Positions 10,286-20,654 of a stretch of 64,000 nucleotides of DNA are shown here, piece after piece. Source of the stretch: Blepharisma japonicum. Taxonomy: Eukaryota; Ciliophora; Heterotrichea; Heterotrichida; Blepharismidae. The notes below the pieces were generated by a model that did no database searches, was not told the DNA's origin, and saw nothing but the letters and a program-made list of their open reading frames with translations. Position numbers and translations under genes: made by a program. The stretch spans positions 310,001 to 374,000 of the forward strand of contig CATKHK010000018.1 in assembly GCA_949751835.1 (NCBI GenBank). The letters run 5' to 3'. How positions within the stretch are numbered: the first letter of the stretch is position 1; each line of letters opens with the position of its first letter.

Positions 10286-11599
10286 ATGGTAAAAAGGCCA
10301 AATTCCTTTAAAGAGCCTTTACCCACAAAGAAACCAAAACACAACCTTTCTGATGAAGAAATTTTAAGTGACGAGGCAGAAGATGATAATTTGGAAAACC
10401 AAGACGAATTCTTTGAGCCTGAAGAAACTCCAGAAGAAAAAAGAATCCGTCTCTCCAAAGAACTTATAAAACAAGCCGAAGAAGCCTCAGGAAACAACAA
10501 AGAAGAAGTCGAAAATCTTTTAAACCAAACAGCTCTAGACACCAAAGGGCGACTTACTATCGAAATTGCTGATAGCTTAAATGACCATTACGAAGCTAGC
10601 TTTGCTAAAGGCCATTTACTCGGAGTCACTTGCATCGCTATGATGCCAGACAACAAAAAATGCATCTCCGGCTCCAAAGATTGCTGCCTAATCATATGGA
10701 ATCTTGAGACCATGCAAAAAGAGCACATTATAAAAGGCTTCAGACACGACAGAAAATGCGGTGGACATTTTGATGAAATCATGTGTGTCGCCGTATCAGA
10801 CGACTCCAAATATATAGCAAGTGCTGGAAAAGACAGAATTGTAAGGATCTGGGATGGCCAAACCTACACATCTGTTGAAAACTTCAAAGGGCATCGTGAT
10901 ACAGTCAATGCCATGAGATTTTGCCCAAACTCACACATTTTGTTCACAGCAGCTTCAGATAGATGCGTAAAGGTGTGGAATTTGGACGATATGGTTTTTA
11001 TGGACACTTTATATGGCCATCAAAGCTTTATTTTTGATATTGACACATACCCAGGCGAAAAAGCTATAACATGCTCTTATGACTTATCAGTAAGGCTATG
11101 GAAAACCTTGGAAGAGTCACAATTTGTATATAATGGACATACACAAAGCATTGACTGCGTTAGAATCATTAATGCAGACCATTTTGTTACAGGAAGCCAA
11201 GATGGGAGCATTGGGCTATGAAAAACAGGAAGGAAAAAGCCTGAGAAATATTTCAAAGATTTGCATGGAGGGAAATGAATTACTTCACTTGCTGCGCTGA
11301 AGAGAAGCGATTTGCTGGCATCTGGGAGCTCAGATGGGTGGATTAGGCTGTATAAAGTAAATGAAGGAGAAATAGAGCTTAAAACAAGTGTAGAAGCATA
11401 TGGGTATATAACAAGCCTGGATTTTTCAAAAGACGGGAAATATTTAGTTGCTGGAGTAAGCCCTGACCATCGATTTGGAAGATGGACTGAAACAGTCAAG
11501 GTAAAGCCAGGAATTCTTATTATTGATTTAGATCTTAGCGAAACACGCCAGGCTTTTATCAATCAGTTCCAAAACAAAGTTAATTTCGATAATATTTAG
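10286..11599 (+). CDS. RRP9: U3 snoRNP WD40 protein RRP9/U3-55K
   Basis: A 437-residue protein colinear with RRP9. It has a basic nuclear-localisation-like N-terminus (KRPNSF...PTKKPKH), an acidic stretch, the helix EETPEEKRIRLSKELI, and WD40 repeats from about residue 105, including DRIVRIWDGQ, GHRDTVNAMRF and DRCVKVWNL. It ends with the family signature KYLVAGVSPDHRFGRW, very close to human FLVAGVGQEHRLGRW. RRP9 binds the B/C box of U3 snoRNA in the nucleolus and is needed for 18S rRNA processing. Two TGA codons (11219-11221 and about 11276) fall at Trp positions. Stop is TAG. Confidence 0.93.
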
Positions 11600-11717
11600 C
11601 ATTTTGTTTAAAATGAATCTGAAATGCTTCTTTATTGCTTTTTGTGATAACACTTTAAAAATATAAGCATTTAGGCCGATTGGTTTTAAAAAACGCATAT
11701 CTCATAGTTATAATTAG

Positions 11718-13376
11718 ATGAAATATATATGCCTGCTTTTGCTTTGTCTCAATGCTTTTTTAGTAGCAGGATATGAAAAATCAACAAAACAAGCATTTTT
11801 GGAAGTAAGCGAAGATTTGGATGAAGATAGTTCAGATATTGAAGATGGATCTAGTGATGAAGATTCTGATGAAATAAGTGATGAAGATGATTATTCTTAT
11901 AGTGATTATGATGAAATAGATTATCAAGATAGCAATGAATTAGAAAGTGAAGAAGACTACGATTCTGATGCTCTTGAAGATTATAGTTCCGAGCCTGCAG
12001 AAGATGATACAAGTAATGAAGATGAGCTAGAAGACAGCTCATCAGAGAGCACTGAAACTTCTGAAGAAACTACTTCAGAATCTAGCACTTCATCTTCAGA
12101 AAGCACTGAAACATCAAATGAATCTGAAAATTCAAGCGAAACTGACACTTCAAGTGAAAATTCTTCCTCTGATTCCAGTATATCAACATCTACAGGAACC
12201 ATAGCAGAAGGAGTAGAAACAGTTAACAGCAACCTAGCAGACTTATCATCACAGTTTAGTTCCTCAATGCAAACTCTGAATGATCAATTGGACGTTGCGA
12301 TTAATATAAATTCTCAAGTAGGCGTTGCTCTTTTAGATAACCAAATTTCTGACCTAGAATATGAACTTGAAAAAGTAAATGACGAAATAGATGACCTGGA
12401 AAAAGAATATGCTGACCTCACAGGGGAATGCGATTCTTCAGATACATGTACAGACTGTTTACAAAATTCAAATTGTATATGGTGCAGCTCCTCACAAGAG
12501 TGTATGGTAGGAGACGGAGATGGCCCATATAGTGATTCTTGTAGTGAATATGATTATAAAGAATGCTCAGATGGAGAATGTGGAGGATATGTAGACTGCA
12601 CGGAGTGTTTGACCAATAGTTTATGTGGATGATGTGAGAATGGAAGTTATTGTTTGGCTGGAAGTGACGATGACTCTGGCAGCTGCAGCTCCTCGTTTTA
12701 TTATTATGATCAATGCCCAGATGGTAGCTCTGAAAGTGAAAATAGTAGTTCGGAAGAGGATGAAGTTAATGAGGATAGTGAAAATAGTGAAGATAGTGAA
12801 GAAGCTGAAGAGCTTCAAGAAGAAATAGACGATTTAAAAGAATATGCAGCTAGTCTGGAACTCCAAATTGAAGACTTAGAAAATCAAAAAGAAGCGCTTC
12901 TAAATACTGCGTCTGAAGGGACCAGTATTGAAATTGATGGAACTGTTGTTGAAGACAATCTTCAAGGACTTGGTCAAGAAGTAGACAACTTAGCAGAAGA
13001 AGAAAACGATGACTCCAGAGCTTATCAAGAATATCTAGCAAGCGTTTACAGTCAAACCATTATTGATTCTACTGATGAAGCTATTGAAGAAAGTACTGAT
13101 GAAATTATTTCTGAACTTAATGACAGCGAGCAGGCAATTCAAAGCGACATTGAAAGTATGGACAAAAGCTTAAGCAACCAAATTGACGATATTGATGACC
13201 AAGTCATTGAAATTGATGAAACACTTAATGAAGCAATTGACTCAACCGAAGAGTGGCAACAAGAACAAAATGAAAGCGAGTCGGTATCTACAAATTCAAC
13301 GTCTGATGCTACAGAAACAACGGAAACTTCTGAAGATAGAACTGAAACCACAACAGAAGATGAAGTAGTCGCTTAG
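11718..13376 (+). CDS. Secreted or surface acidic Ser/Glu-rich protein with Cys-rich PSI-like repeats
   Basis: A 552-residue protein with a clear signal peptide (MKYICLLLLCLNAFLVAG), then about 160 residues dominated by Asp, Glu and Ser, a predicted coiled coil, and two Cys-rich modules at about 237-330 (CTDCLQNSNCIWC... and CTECLTNSLCGWC...). Their spacing, with Trp between cysteines, resembles PSI (plexin-semaphorin-integrin) modules. The second Trp is encoded by TGA at 12630-12632. A further Glu/Ser-rich coiled coil and a Thr/Ser/Glu tail follow. No membrane anchor is seen at the C-terminus. It may be a secreted, cortical-granule or surface protein; the role is unknown. Confidence 0.8.
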
Positions 13377-13513
13377 ATGAACTAATATATAATTATTTTT
13401 AATTCACCTAATAAAATGATAATTAAATAGCTTGGATAATTATTTATTATAAGAATCAAGTTATGAGCTTTTAGGTTATATAAAAATAATAATGGTAATT
13501 ATAATAAAAAAAA

Positions 13514-13596
13514 TCCGATCACCCGGATTCGAACCGGGGACCCTGGGATGACTATTTTTCTACAGTCCCATGCTCTACCAACTGAGCTATAATCGG
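13514..13596 (-). tRNA. tRNA-Tyr (GTA anticodon) with a ~10-nt intron
   Basis: On the complement the molecule starts CCGATTA and ends TGATCGG plus discriminator A, giving a 7-bp acceptor stem (one G-U). The D arm is GCTCAGTTGGTAGAGC; the T arm is CCCGG-TTCGAAT-CCGGG. The anticodon stem TGGGA/TCCCA encloses CTGTAG followed by about 10 extra nt, placing an intron after position 37, the canonical eukaryotic site; tRNA-Tyr is commonly intron-bearing. A run of T follows the 3' end on the complement, as expected for RNA polymerase III termination. Confidence 0.95.
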
Positions 13597-13671
13597 AGAC
13601 ATGCTTTTCTCCTATTTTTCAAATAAATACATTTCAAAATTATCATACCAATTAATAAATATCAAGTTATC

Positions 13672-14445
13672 TTAATTGTCATCAGCCACTTTTGGCGCAA
13701 GAAAATACTTCAATTCTCCCAAATCAAACACAAACTGTATCACAATTGGCACTTCTGGCGACAAAAATAGCACAACTTCTTCTGAAAGCATAGCCGCCTT
13801 ATTAAATAAATTCAAATACCTCAACGAAAAAGCCATATTTACATTTCCATTGACTCTTATAAACAAATTTTCTTCAACTTTATCTGAGACATTCCCCCTC
13901 ATTGTTATGCACCCTGCGCCAACATTTCCGCTAACAGCGAATTTTATAGCTTCTTTATCGATAGAAATATTTAGAGTGTCAGTTACCTGTGTTAATTCTC
14001 TACAAATCTTTGTAAGCTCTAAACTTGACATTTTTACCTCAGCGCTGTATTCTTGCTCTGGGATACCTAAATGTTCTGCGTCCAACGTCAATAAATTTAA
14101 ATTAAATTCGCATATTTTCTCATTGTTAGGACCTTGAAAGGTGAGGGTGAGAATACCTGAGTCGTTTTCTGATTTTAATTTAATTGAGTCATCGTTGCCA
14201 GCTATTTTTAAAAGCTTGTTGAGGTATGTAATAGAAATGCCAAGGTTTTGTGGTCGATCACATTGAAATTCTTCGAATTCACTTGCTTTGAGGATGAGAA
14301 CGATAAGAGCGATGTGAGAGCTATCCATAGCTTGGATACTCAAGCCGTCAGATGTGATTTCGAGGTTTACTTCGGTTACGAGCTCTTTGATGGATTCAAC
14401 TATTTTTTTCAAAACGACGCCATTAGATAGCACTGCTTCAAACAT
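13672..14445 (-). CDS. PCNA: Proliferating cell nuclear antigen (sliding clamp)
   Basis: A 257-residue protein, close to the usual 261, colinear with PCNA from MFEAVLSNGVVLKKIVESIK through the interdomain region (LNLLTLDAEHLGIPEQEY) to the C-terminal FVFDLGELKYFLAPKV. PCNA is the homotrimeric clamp for replicative polymerases and a platform for repair; it also ubiquitin-linked recruits translesion polymerases, the pathway in which REV7 acts elsewhere. There are no TGA codons and no introns. It lies downstream of the tRNA and is divergent from a coiled-coil gene 637 bp away. Confidence 0.95.
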   Translation of the reverse strand: MFEAVLSNGVVLKKIVESIKELVTEVNLEITSDGLSIQAMDSSHIALIVLILKASEFEEFQCDRPQNLGISITYLNKLLKIAGNDDSIKLKSENDSGILTLTFQGPNNEKICEFNLNLLTLDAEHLGIPEQEYSAEVKMSSLELTKICRELTQVTDTLNISIDKEAIKFAVSGNVGAGCITMRGNVSDKVEENLFIRVNGNVNMAFSLRYLNLFNKAAMLSEEVVLFLSPEVPIVIQFVFDLGELKYFLAPKVADDN

Positions 14446-15082
14446 TGTTTATTAAGCCCCCCAAAAATGATATTTAATTTCTTAGTAAAGATCTTTGAGA
14501 TTTTGCCTTGGGCTATTTACAATTTAAGAGAATGTCTTCTTATTTTTGAGAAAGATTATTTTTGTCTTTTAAAACAAAAGAATGAATATTCTGTATTATT
14601 CTCAATTATTTTATTATGAAATTCATTTATTTTGAATTTAATCAATTGTAAGGCATTCAATCTTTTAATAATTATCTGAGACATAAAAAAATTATTTGAA
14701 ATTTATATTACAAAAGCTTCTCATTCTCTAATATATTCAATAATAGCTTTGGAGAAATATATATTAAAGCCTTTTCTTCTTAATACTCATTAAGTTTTAT
14801 AATAAGAATACAAGATCAATTATATATTAAATTCTTCTTTCTCTTTAATAGAATTCGGATTCAGGATTTATTTGATTGACTTTAAAAGTTCATAACTCTC
14901 AAGAATTTAGAACTAAGAAATAACTATAACTGAGCTATTAATTTCTAATAAATTATGCCATTATTATCTTTAAGGTTAGATAGAAGCTATATTATAAAAA
15001 TTAAATAAAATTTCTCGGTAAAATGAATTATATAACATAAGCAATAAATTATAATATTTATTAAGGTAATAAATTTAACGAT
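14446..15082. other. AT-rich divergent intergenic region
   Basis: About 640 bp of A/T-rich sequence between PCNA and the coiled-coil gene at 15083. Nothing beyond presumed promoters was seen. Confidence 0.6.
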
Positions 15083-15937
15083 ATGGATAGTCCACCACCA
15101 TTATCTAACAGTCAACTGCCAATTGAAGCCAATGAAGCCAAAACTCCTCAGCCAAAACGGTCAATATTGAAAAGTGTAGGAAGCTCAGGAAGTGATCTTT
15201 CGTTTGTCAAAGATAACGCAAGCCCACGAAGAGAAAAGATGACCAAAGGCCGAGAAATGTGGTTAGCTACCAAATCAAGAAAAGAATTTGAAAACAAACT
15301 TCAAATTATGCAAAACCGAATTAACCACTTAAAACTGCAAAAAGACAAATCAATTCAGCATATTGAGATTTGCAAAAAGAAACACGAAATCGAGCAAAAA
15401 TTCAAAAATGAGAGAGAGGAAGAATTACAAAAACTAATGGACCGTAAGCTTGAAAAATATAGAGAGCTTGAAGAAAGGAAAAAGCATGTACAAGATATCG
15501 CTGAAAAACGAAAAATAGGTGTACAAGTAGCTAAAGAAAGATTAATCAAGAAAAACAGAACAAATAATCTAATAACAAAAGAAGAACGAAAAGAGAATGA
15601 AGAGTTCAAAAAGAAAATGATTGAGGAAGAACAAGAAAAAGCTCAAGAAAGAGCCAAATCTGCAATTAAGCAAAAAAGGGTAAACAGCCACAGAAAAAAT
15701 ACAAATTCAATGCTGATGCTGAAATCCAAAGAAGATGAATTCCATCAAAGGATTGAGTCAGAAGCAAAAGTGACAAACGATGTGAAGAAAAAGATAGAAG
15801 AACTTGAAATTCTGGAGAAAACACTAATTGAAGAGCTCCAAGAAACCAAAGTTTTGGAAGAATTAGAGATGAGCAGAACTTTAGGTATTTCCTTCTTTTC
15901 CGTAAATTCGACTTCAAGAACAAGTCGTGATAATTAA
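15083..15937 (+). CDS. Coiled-coil protein of unknown function
   Basis: A 284-residue protein. Residues 1-60 are Pro/Ser-rich with basic patches (KRSILKSVGSSG). About 65-270 is a nearly continuous Lys/Glu/Arg-rich coiled coil with no Pro. The tail is Ser-rich. No family signature is recognised; such proteins are common among ciliate cytoskeletal and basal-body components, but that is only a suggestion. It uses no TGA codon. Confidence 0.65.
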   Translation: MDSPPPLSNSQLPIEANEAKTPQPKRSILKSVGSSGSDLSFVKDNASPRREKMTKGREMWLATKSRKEFENKLQIMQNRINHLKLQKDKSIQHIEICKKKHEIEQKFKNEREEELQKLMDRKLEKYRELEERKKHVQDIAEKRKIGVQVAKERLIKKNRTNNLITKEERKENEEFKKKMIEEEQEKAQERAKSAIKQKRVNSHRKNTNSMLMLKSKEDEFHQRIESEAKVTNDVKKKIEELEILEKTLIEELQETKVLEELEMSRTLGISFFSVNSTSRTSRDN

Positions 15938-16058
15938 ATAATTTTGCATTTTTTGATGAATTTATAGCCTCCTTTATTATTATAAAATGAACTTAACATG
16001 AATTTCCATTTTTCTAGAAATCTGGTGATATATACAAATTTTAGACAAATATTATGTT

Positions 16059-16634
16059 TTACTGTTTTTGGTAAATTACTTCCTCCCATCCTTGCCTATA
16101 TGCCATGGTCCTGGCCATAACAAATAATAAATCACTAAGCCTATTAATGTATACAAAAACATTTTCATCAATTTCTTGCCTTTCAAGCAAAACAGCTAAG
16201 CTTCTTTCTGCTCTTCTGCATATAGATCTTGACATATGCAATCTTGAACTTGCTTCTCCTCCTGATGGCAGTATGAAATTTGTTAATTTCGGAAGAGCAG
16301 CATCTAAAATATCAATCCAGTTCTCCAAAACAGAGATGTTAGAAGGATTAAACCTTGTTTTTTCAAGTTTAAATGTGTCTTCAGATGATTGAATAGTTGC
16401 TATACAAGCGCCAATGTCCATTAATCTATTTTGGATTGTAAAAATTATATTCAATATCTGAGAGTCTTCAGAACATGCAGCAGCTGCTAATCCCAGACTT
16501 GAATTTAGCTCATCAGTATTTCCTAAAGCATCAAAAACTGGACTGGATTTGCTGAGCCGCTCGCCTGTGTAAAGGCTAGTAGTGCCACGATCACCAGTCT
16601 TTGTGTAAATTTTACTTTTGGCTACTCGCTCCAT
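16059..16634 (-). CDS. MMAB: ATP:cob(I)alamin adenosyltransferase (PduO/MMAB type)
   Basis: A 191-residue enzyme that makes adenosylcobalamin for methylmalonyl-CoA mutase. The N-terminal ATP-binding motif KIYTKTGDRGTTSLYTGERL (residues 8-27) is diagnostic, followed by VFDALGNTDELNSSLGLA, LPSGGEASSRLHMSRSICRRAERS, and INRLSDLLFVMART. The family works in mitochondria in animals; the N-terminus here is too short to show an obvious presequence. It is divergent from GLRX5, with only 83 bp between start codons. Confidence 0.92.
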   Translation of the reverse strand: MERVAKSKIYTKTGDRGTTSLYTGERLSKSSPVFDALGNTDELNSSLGLAAAACSEDSQILNIIFTIQNRLMDIGACIATIQSSEDTFKLEKTRFNPSNISVLENWIDILDAALPKLTNFILPSGGEASSRLHMSRSICRRAERSLAVLLERQEIDENVFVYINRLSDLLFVMARTMAYRQGWEEVIYQKQ

Positions 16635-16717
16635 TTATGATAATACATTAAATAATGAGACCGAATTTAGAAAAATGCAATTCACTAATAAAATCATATT
16701 TAAGGCTATAATTAATA

Positions 16718-17170
16718 ATGTTTGCTCGCTATGCTTTCAAGCTTTTTAGAGCTCAGCCTTTTCAATCTTTTCGACCTTTTGCAAACATTGATGAGGCTTC
16801 TGACCCAGAACAAAGCAAGCTAAAAGCAGTTGAGTCAGCTCATGAATTTATTGATAGAATAATCAAGGCAAACAAAGTGGTCCTTTTTATGAAAGGAACT
16901 CCAGATAATCCACAATGTGGGTTCAGCAACTATGTTATTCAAGCTTTAAAGTATTATCGAGTTGAAGATTTCCAAGCTGTGAATGTTTTAGAAGATCCAG
17001 AAGTACGTGAAGAAATCAAAAAATATTCAGACTGGCCAACACTTCCACAGCTATATATAAATCAAGAGTTTGTAGGAGGATGTGATATCCTTACAGATAT
17101 GCACCAAAAAGGGACACTAATGGAGTTTTTTGAGAAAAATGGGGTAGTGAAGAAGCAGAAAGAGGAATAA
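16718..17170 (+). CDS. GLRX5: Monothiol glutaredoxin, mitochondrial (GLRX5-like)
   Basis: A 150-residue CGFS-type glutaredoxin. The N-terminus (MFARYAFKLFRAQPF) is an Arg-rich presequence without acidic residues. The core has KVVLFMKGTPDNPQCGFS (CGFS at 67-70), WPTLPQLYINQEFVGGCDI and GTLMEFF, all family hallmarks for glutathione and [2Fe-2S] cluster binding. GLRX5 passes Fe-S clusters from the mitochondrial ISC scaffold. The window also encodes an Atm1-type exporter (45249), the other well-known mitochondrial Fe-S maturation component. Confidence 0.94.
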   Translation: MFARYAFKLFRAQPFQSFRPFANIDEASDPEQSKLKAVESAHEFIDRIIKANKVVLFMKGTPDNPQCGFSNYVIQALKYYRVEDFQAVNVLEDPEVREEIKKYSDWPTLPQLYINQEFVGGCDILTDMHQKGTLMEFFEKNGVVKKQKEE

Positions 17171-17429
17171 TTTAATACATATTAACTGCTCATCGTTTGA
17201 AGTTGATTTATAAAGCTATGCATAGTTTAAGTTATCATGAATCAAGATAAGTAGAATTAGAATTTATAAATACCACTATATTCAAATAGAACCATAATTG
17301 AATTTATTATGGATTAAATTTTAATTCTTCAGAATTTTATTCCAAATGGCTATATATTTTTCATGATCAGAAAATAGAAATTATATAGCCTATTTTCAGG
17401 AATAGATTTCCATGCGTAGCTTCTTTAAT

Positions 17430-18043
17430 TCGAGCAAGCGCAGATGACATCCAATCTCAAAATTCTAAAGCCACATAAATTAAGCCAATTTGGCTTATGA
17501 AGTCGGCTTTTCAACTTGGCTGGGATGATAACTCATCAAGCATAAATTTTGAATTAGATGGAGAGTAATGACAGAAACAGGATTTAAATCGATAATATAA
17601 AATAATTTCAAAGCATTTAGGCTTCTTTCTAGCTCAAATATTTTTTAAAAGATCAGCTTTTGGTTTGATATTTATTAAAAACAATATTGAAATGCTCTTA
17701 TATGATGGAAAAGATGAAAGCAAACATAATGCAATAAGCATTGTAGACCATTCTGAAATAATCTAATTAATATTCCAAAGTGAAATAATTATTGATCAGA
17801 AACAATTTAGAGCATTCAAGAGCTTAACCTTAGCCCCGATGGTTTATTTGGAAAATAATAAAAAGCTGGGAATAGTTGAAAATAAAAGATCATTACTCTC
17901 CTCATTCAAGATCAAGGCAAACCATTGAAAACATCTATTATTAGGGAAATTAATCTCTATCAAAGCCAAGCAAATAATTTCTAATATTATGTTGAATTGA
18001 TATTTATTCTTCTTATATTTCACCAATCAATATAAAACAATGT
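17430..18043 (+). pseudogene. Possible decayed protein-coding gene, family unknown
   Basis: The region holds protein-like stretches interrupted by TAA and frame changes: SAFQLGWDDNSSSINFELDG near 17500-17565, a frame from about 17640 to 17765 ending in TAA, and continuing in the same frame after that TAA to about 18043 (QFRAFKSLTLAPMVYLENNK..., with TGA as Trp). No 15-17 nt GT...AG intron repairs the TAA. The first stretch is faintly TerD-like, which is not enough to name it. Chance open frames remain possible. Confidence 0.3.
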
Positions 18044-18334
18044 AATTTAAGGAAAATACAAGAATAGAGAGCATTATAATTAATTTATCGATTTCTGACA
18101 TAAATCTTTGATTTTTGAGTTATCAGTTTCACAAAAAATATGAAAGGCTAAATTTAAGTTGGAGAATAATTATGAATTAAAATAATCACAAATAATTCTT
18201 AGGAAAAATATTTTTTAAAATCCTCAAAAAAATACTGAATATTTTTCGTATTATCTTGGCAGCTAGATTTAATTCCATAATGCATATTGGAGATAAATTC
18301 TGAAAATTTATAATTTTAATAGAGAAGGATAAAA

Positions 18335-19097
18335 ATGGACCAAGGTTCTGGCTATGACAACGACTTTCCATCTGCCAAAGATATTAAGGAAAGTATATCT
18401 ACAGTCTTTAAAATAGACCTAAAGAATACATTTGCTAAGGGTATGAGACTCTCACAGCACGCACAGTAATATTCTATATAGAAAAACAAAAAGACTTATT
18501 GAAAACGAAGCTTTGGCTGGGATTGATTCTAAGGAAAAAGCATTCCAATTCAGAAAAATCATAAGAGAATTTTTAATTTGAATCCACAAGTCAAGGGCCG
18601 TCACACTTTCTGACGTCCAATTCTGGGAATGGATAAAATCAATCAATGCTGAAAATTCAAATAAAGACAGAGATTTTAAAGCTACTTGTGCGGATTTTAT
18701 CGAGAAGCTTTTGAGCAACTCTCAATTTAGAGTAATAATGCAGGTATGGATGGCTGAATATGAAAGAACATTGGATGATGGAGAAGAAAATATGAAAACA
18801 AAAGTAATTTTGGAATATATAAAACAAAGAATCAGGAAAGATACCAAAAGTACAGTAAATAATAAAAAAAGGTGCATTGAATTGCAAGCTACTCCAGAAA
18901 GAAGAGACTGCGAGATTCAAACAGAAGTTTCGGATGAAGCCGAACAATCTATAGATGAGCTTAGTAAAGAGCTCGAAAGCAAATCAACAATTCTAACTTT
19001 GATGAAGAAAAATTTTAGGGACCAAGAAAAAATGATTGAGACTTTAAAGAAAAAAATTGAAAGTATCGCAGGAAAGACTTACGAAAGCGATTCATAA
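18335..19097 (+). CDS. Unknown protein, alpha-helical with C-terminal coiled coil (one intron)
   Basis: Exons 18335-18465 and 18482-19097 join into 248 codons plus stop. The N-terminal 120 residues are mixed helical (FRKIIREFLIWIHKSRAVTL; the Trp in FLIW is TGA), and the C-terminal third from about residue 190 is Lys/Glu coiled coil (DELSKELESKSTILTLMKKN). No family is recognised. The intron is supported because the frame upstream of it is open from an ATG, and both frames join only when 16 nt are removed. Confidence 0.65.
18466..18481 (+). other. 16-nt intron
   Basis: GTAATATTCTATATAG. Retention gives in-frame TAA and TAG; removal joins two long open frames. Confidence 0.75.
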
Positions 19098-19355
19098 TTT
19101 AAATTCAATTTGTAAAAAATAAGTTAACCATTTTTACTATAACTTTGTGGAAAAATAGCCACCGCTAGCTACTTATGTATTAAATTATTTTAAAAATTTC
19201 AAAAGATAAGCGAATGAAAAATCTAACCTTTATTATTTGTGGCTAATAATTACAAGTTCAAAAATGATTTTTTATAAAGATTCGAATATCTATTTAATTT
19301 ATTTTTTTTAAAATTTTAAACCAAGAGTAAAATCTTTAATCATTATTTACTCTAC

Positions 19356-20006
19356 CTAGCAACAAGGCTTATTTATGGGCTTATTATCCATTCTTAAATT
19401 CAATTGCTGTCCTTCTGTTTTTTGATATTGATCTGACGTTGAGCCTTTCCTTTTCTTAACTGAGTTATTATAAATTTCTTCTAAAAGTGTTTCAAAAGCT
19501 TCTTTTATCATTGTAGAGGTGACTGCAGATGTTTCGATAAACATTAATCCTTCAGCTTGTGCGAATTTCCTAGCTTGCTCTGTATTAACTTGTCTTACTG
19601 CAGGATTTTCTAGTGCTAAATCAATTTTATTTCCTACAAGCATAATCACAATGTCTGGTTCAGCCTTGGATTTTAATTCTTCAATCCAACGTTGTGCATT
19701 TCCAAAAGATCTGGCGTTTGTGATATCATAGACTAGTAATGCTCCAATAGCTCTTCTGTAATGCGCTGATACAATAGCGTGATATCTTTCCTGTCCTGCA
19801 GTATCCCATATCTGTGCTTTTACTGTCCTTCCAGAGCGAAGAGTTACAACCCTTGTTGCAAACTCAACTCCAATGGTGGGATTTTGGTTTTTTGGTAAAG
19901 AATTTTTGATATATCTTGAAACAATGTTAGTTTTGCCAACGCTGGTGTCTCCTACTAAAACTATTTTATATAAGAAATCGTAGTCTTCTTCTGGAGCACT
20001 ATTCAT
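19356..20006 (-). CDS. RAB11: Rab11-family small GTPase
   Basis: A 216-residue GTPase. P-loop GDTSVGKT is at 19-26, switch I TIGVEFATR is the Rab11 signature, switch II VKAQIWDTAGQERYHAI, then LLVYDI, GNKIDL and ETSA. It ends Pro-Cys-Cys for double geranylgeranylation. Rab11 controls recycling endosomes and, in ciliates, contractile vacuole and phagosome traffic. The nearby WDR44-like gene at 22111-23529 encodes a relative of a Rab11-binding protein, and decayed copies of both lie between them. Switch II has YHAI where Rab11 has YRAI. No TGA or introns. Confidence 0.93.
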   Translation of the reverse strand: MNSAPEEDYDFLYKIVLVGDTSVGKTNIVSRYIKNSLPKNQNPTIGVEFATRVVTLRSGRTVKAQIWDTAGQERYHAIVSAHYRRAIGALLVYDITNARSFGNAQRWIEELKSKAEPDIVIMLVGNKIDLALENPAVRQVNTEQARKFAQAEGLMFIETSAVTSTMIKEAFETLLEEIYNNSVKKRKGSTSDQYQKTEGQQLNLRMDNKPINKPCC

Positions 20007-20654
20007 TTTATAAGTTTAATTATGAATAACGAATTAGTTTCCATTGTTAAAAGTTAAAATTTCATTCAAAAATTGGATTTATTTCGAAATATAAATAAGT
20101 AGAGCTTATTTATTAAATGATTGCATTAGCTAGAGAAGCTTTAAAATAAACTAAGCGTGCCCAAGTCTATCTGCTTATTTAAATTAATTAAAATCTTTAT
20201 CTGCTAAATATTTTATATTCTACAAGAATAAAGATTATATTGAATCATCATAAAACTTTTACCTTGTATGAGAGAAAGACCATTTTTAAAAAATTTGAAG
20301 AATGAGATATAGATTAAGAAATAAAATAAATAAGAAAAAAGTAATAGCATTTTTTGATATAAGGGATATGTTATCTGGGATTTAAATCCTTTAATTAAGG
20401 ATCCAATCTACCAATAATGCATAATAGCTTGCTAAAATTTTTTTGAACAATCAAAATTATTAAAATGGCTCGTTTAAAAATTCTGGAGTAACTTTTTATT
20501 CCAAATAAGTTACAAGTTAGGAACATATGCAAATTCTCTAGTTTTTATAGTGGCTGCTATCATTAATTCAGTATGATAAATGATGAAATCAATTTATTTC
20601 AAACTGAGTATAAGGGCAGACTATAGCTTGAGATCATAATTAATTGTGTATTTT
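20007..20654. other. AT-rich stretch upstream of Rab11
   Basis: About 650 bp with many stops in all frames. Rab11 must have its promoter here. I looked for a further WDR44 relic and could not support one. Confidence 0.5.

Noticed and set aside
12625-13368. Alternative frames within the acidic protein gene
   Set aside because: Low-complexity GAA/GAT/AGT repeats open all frames; only the frame continuous with the signal peptide and Cys modules is supported.
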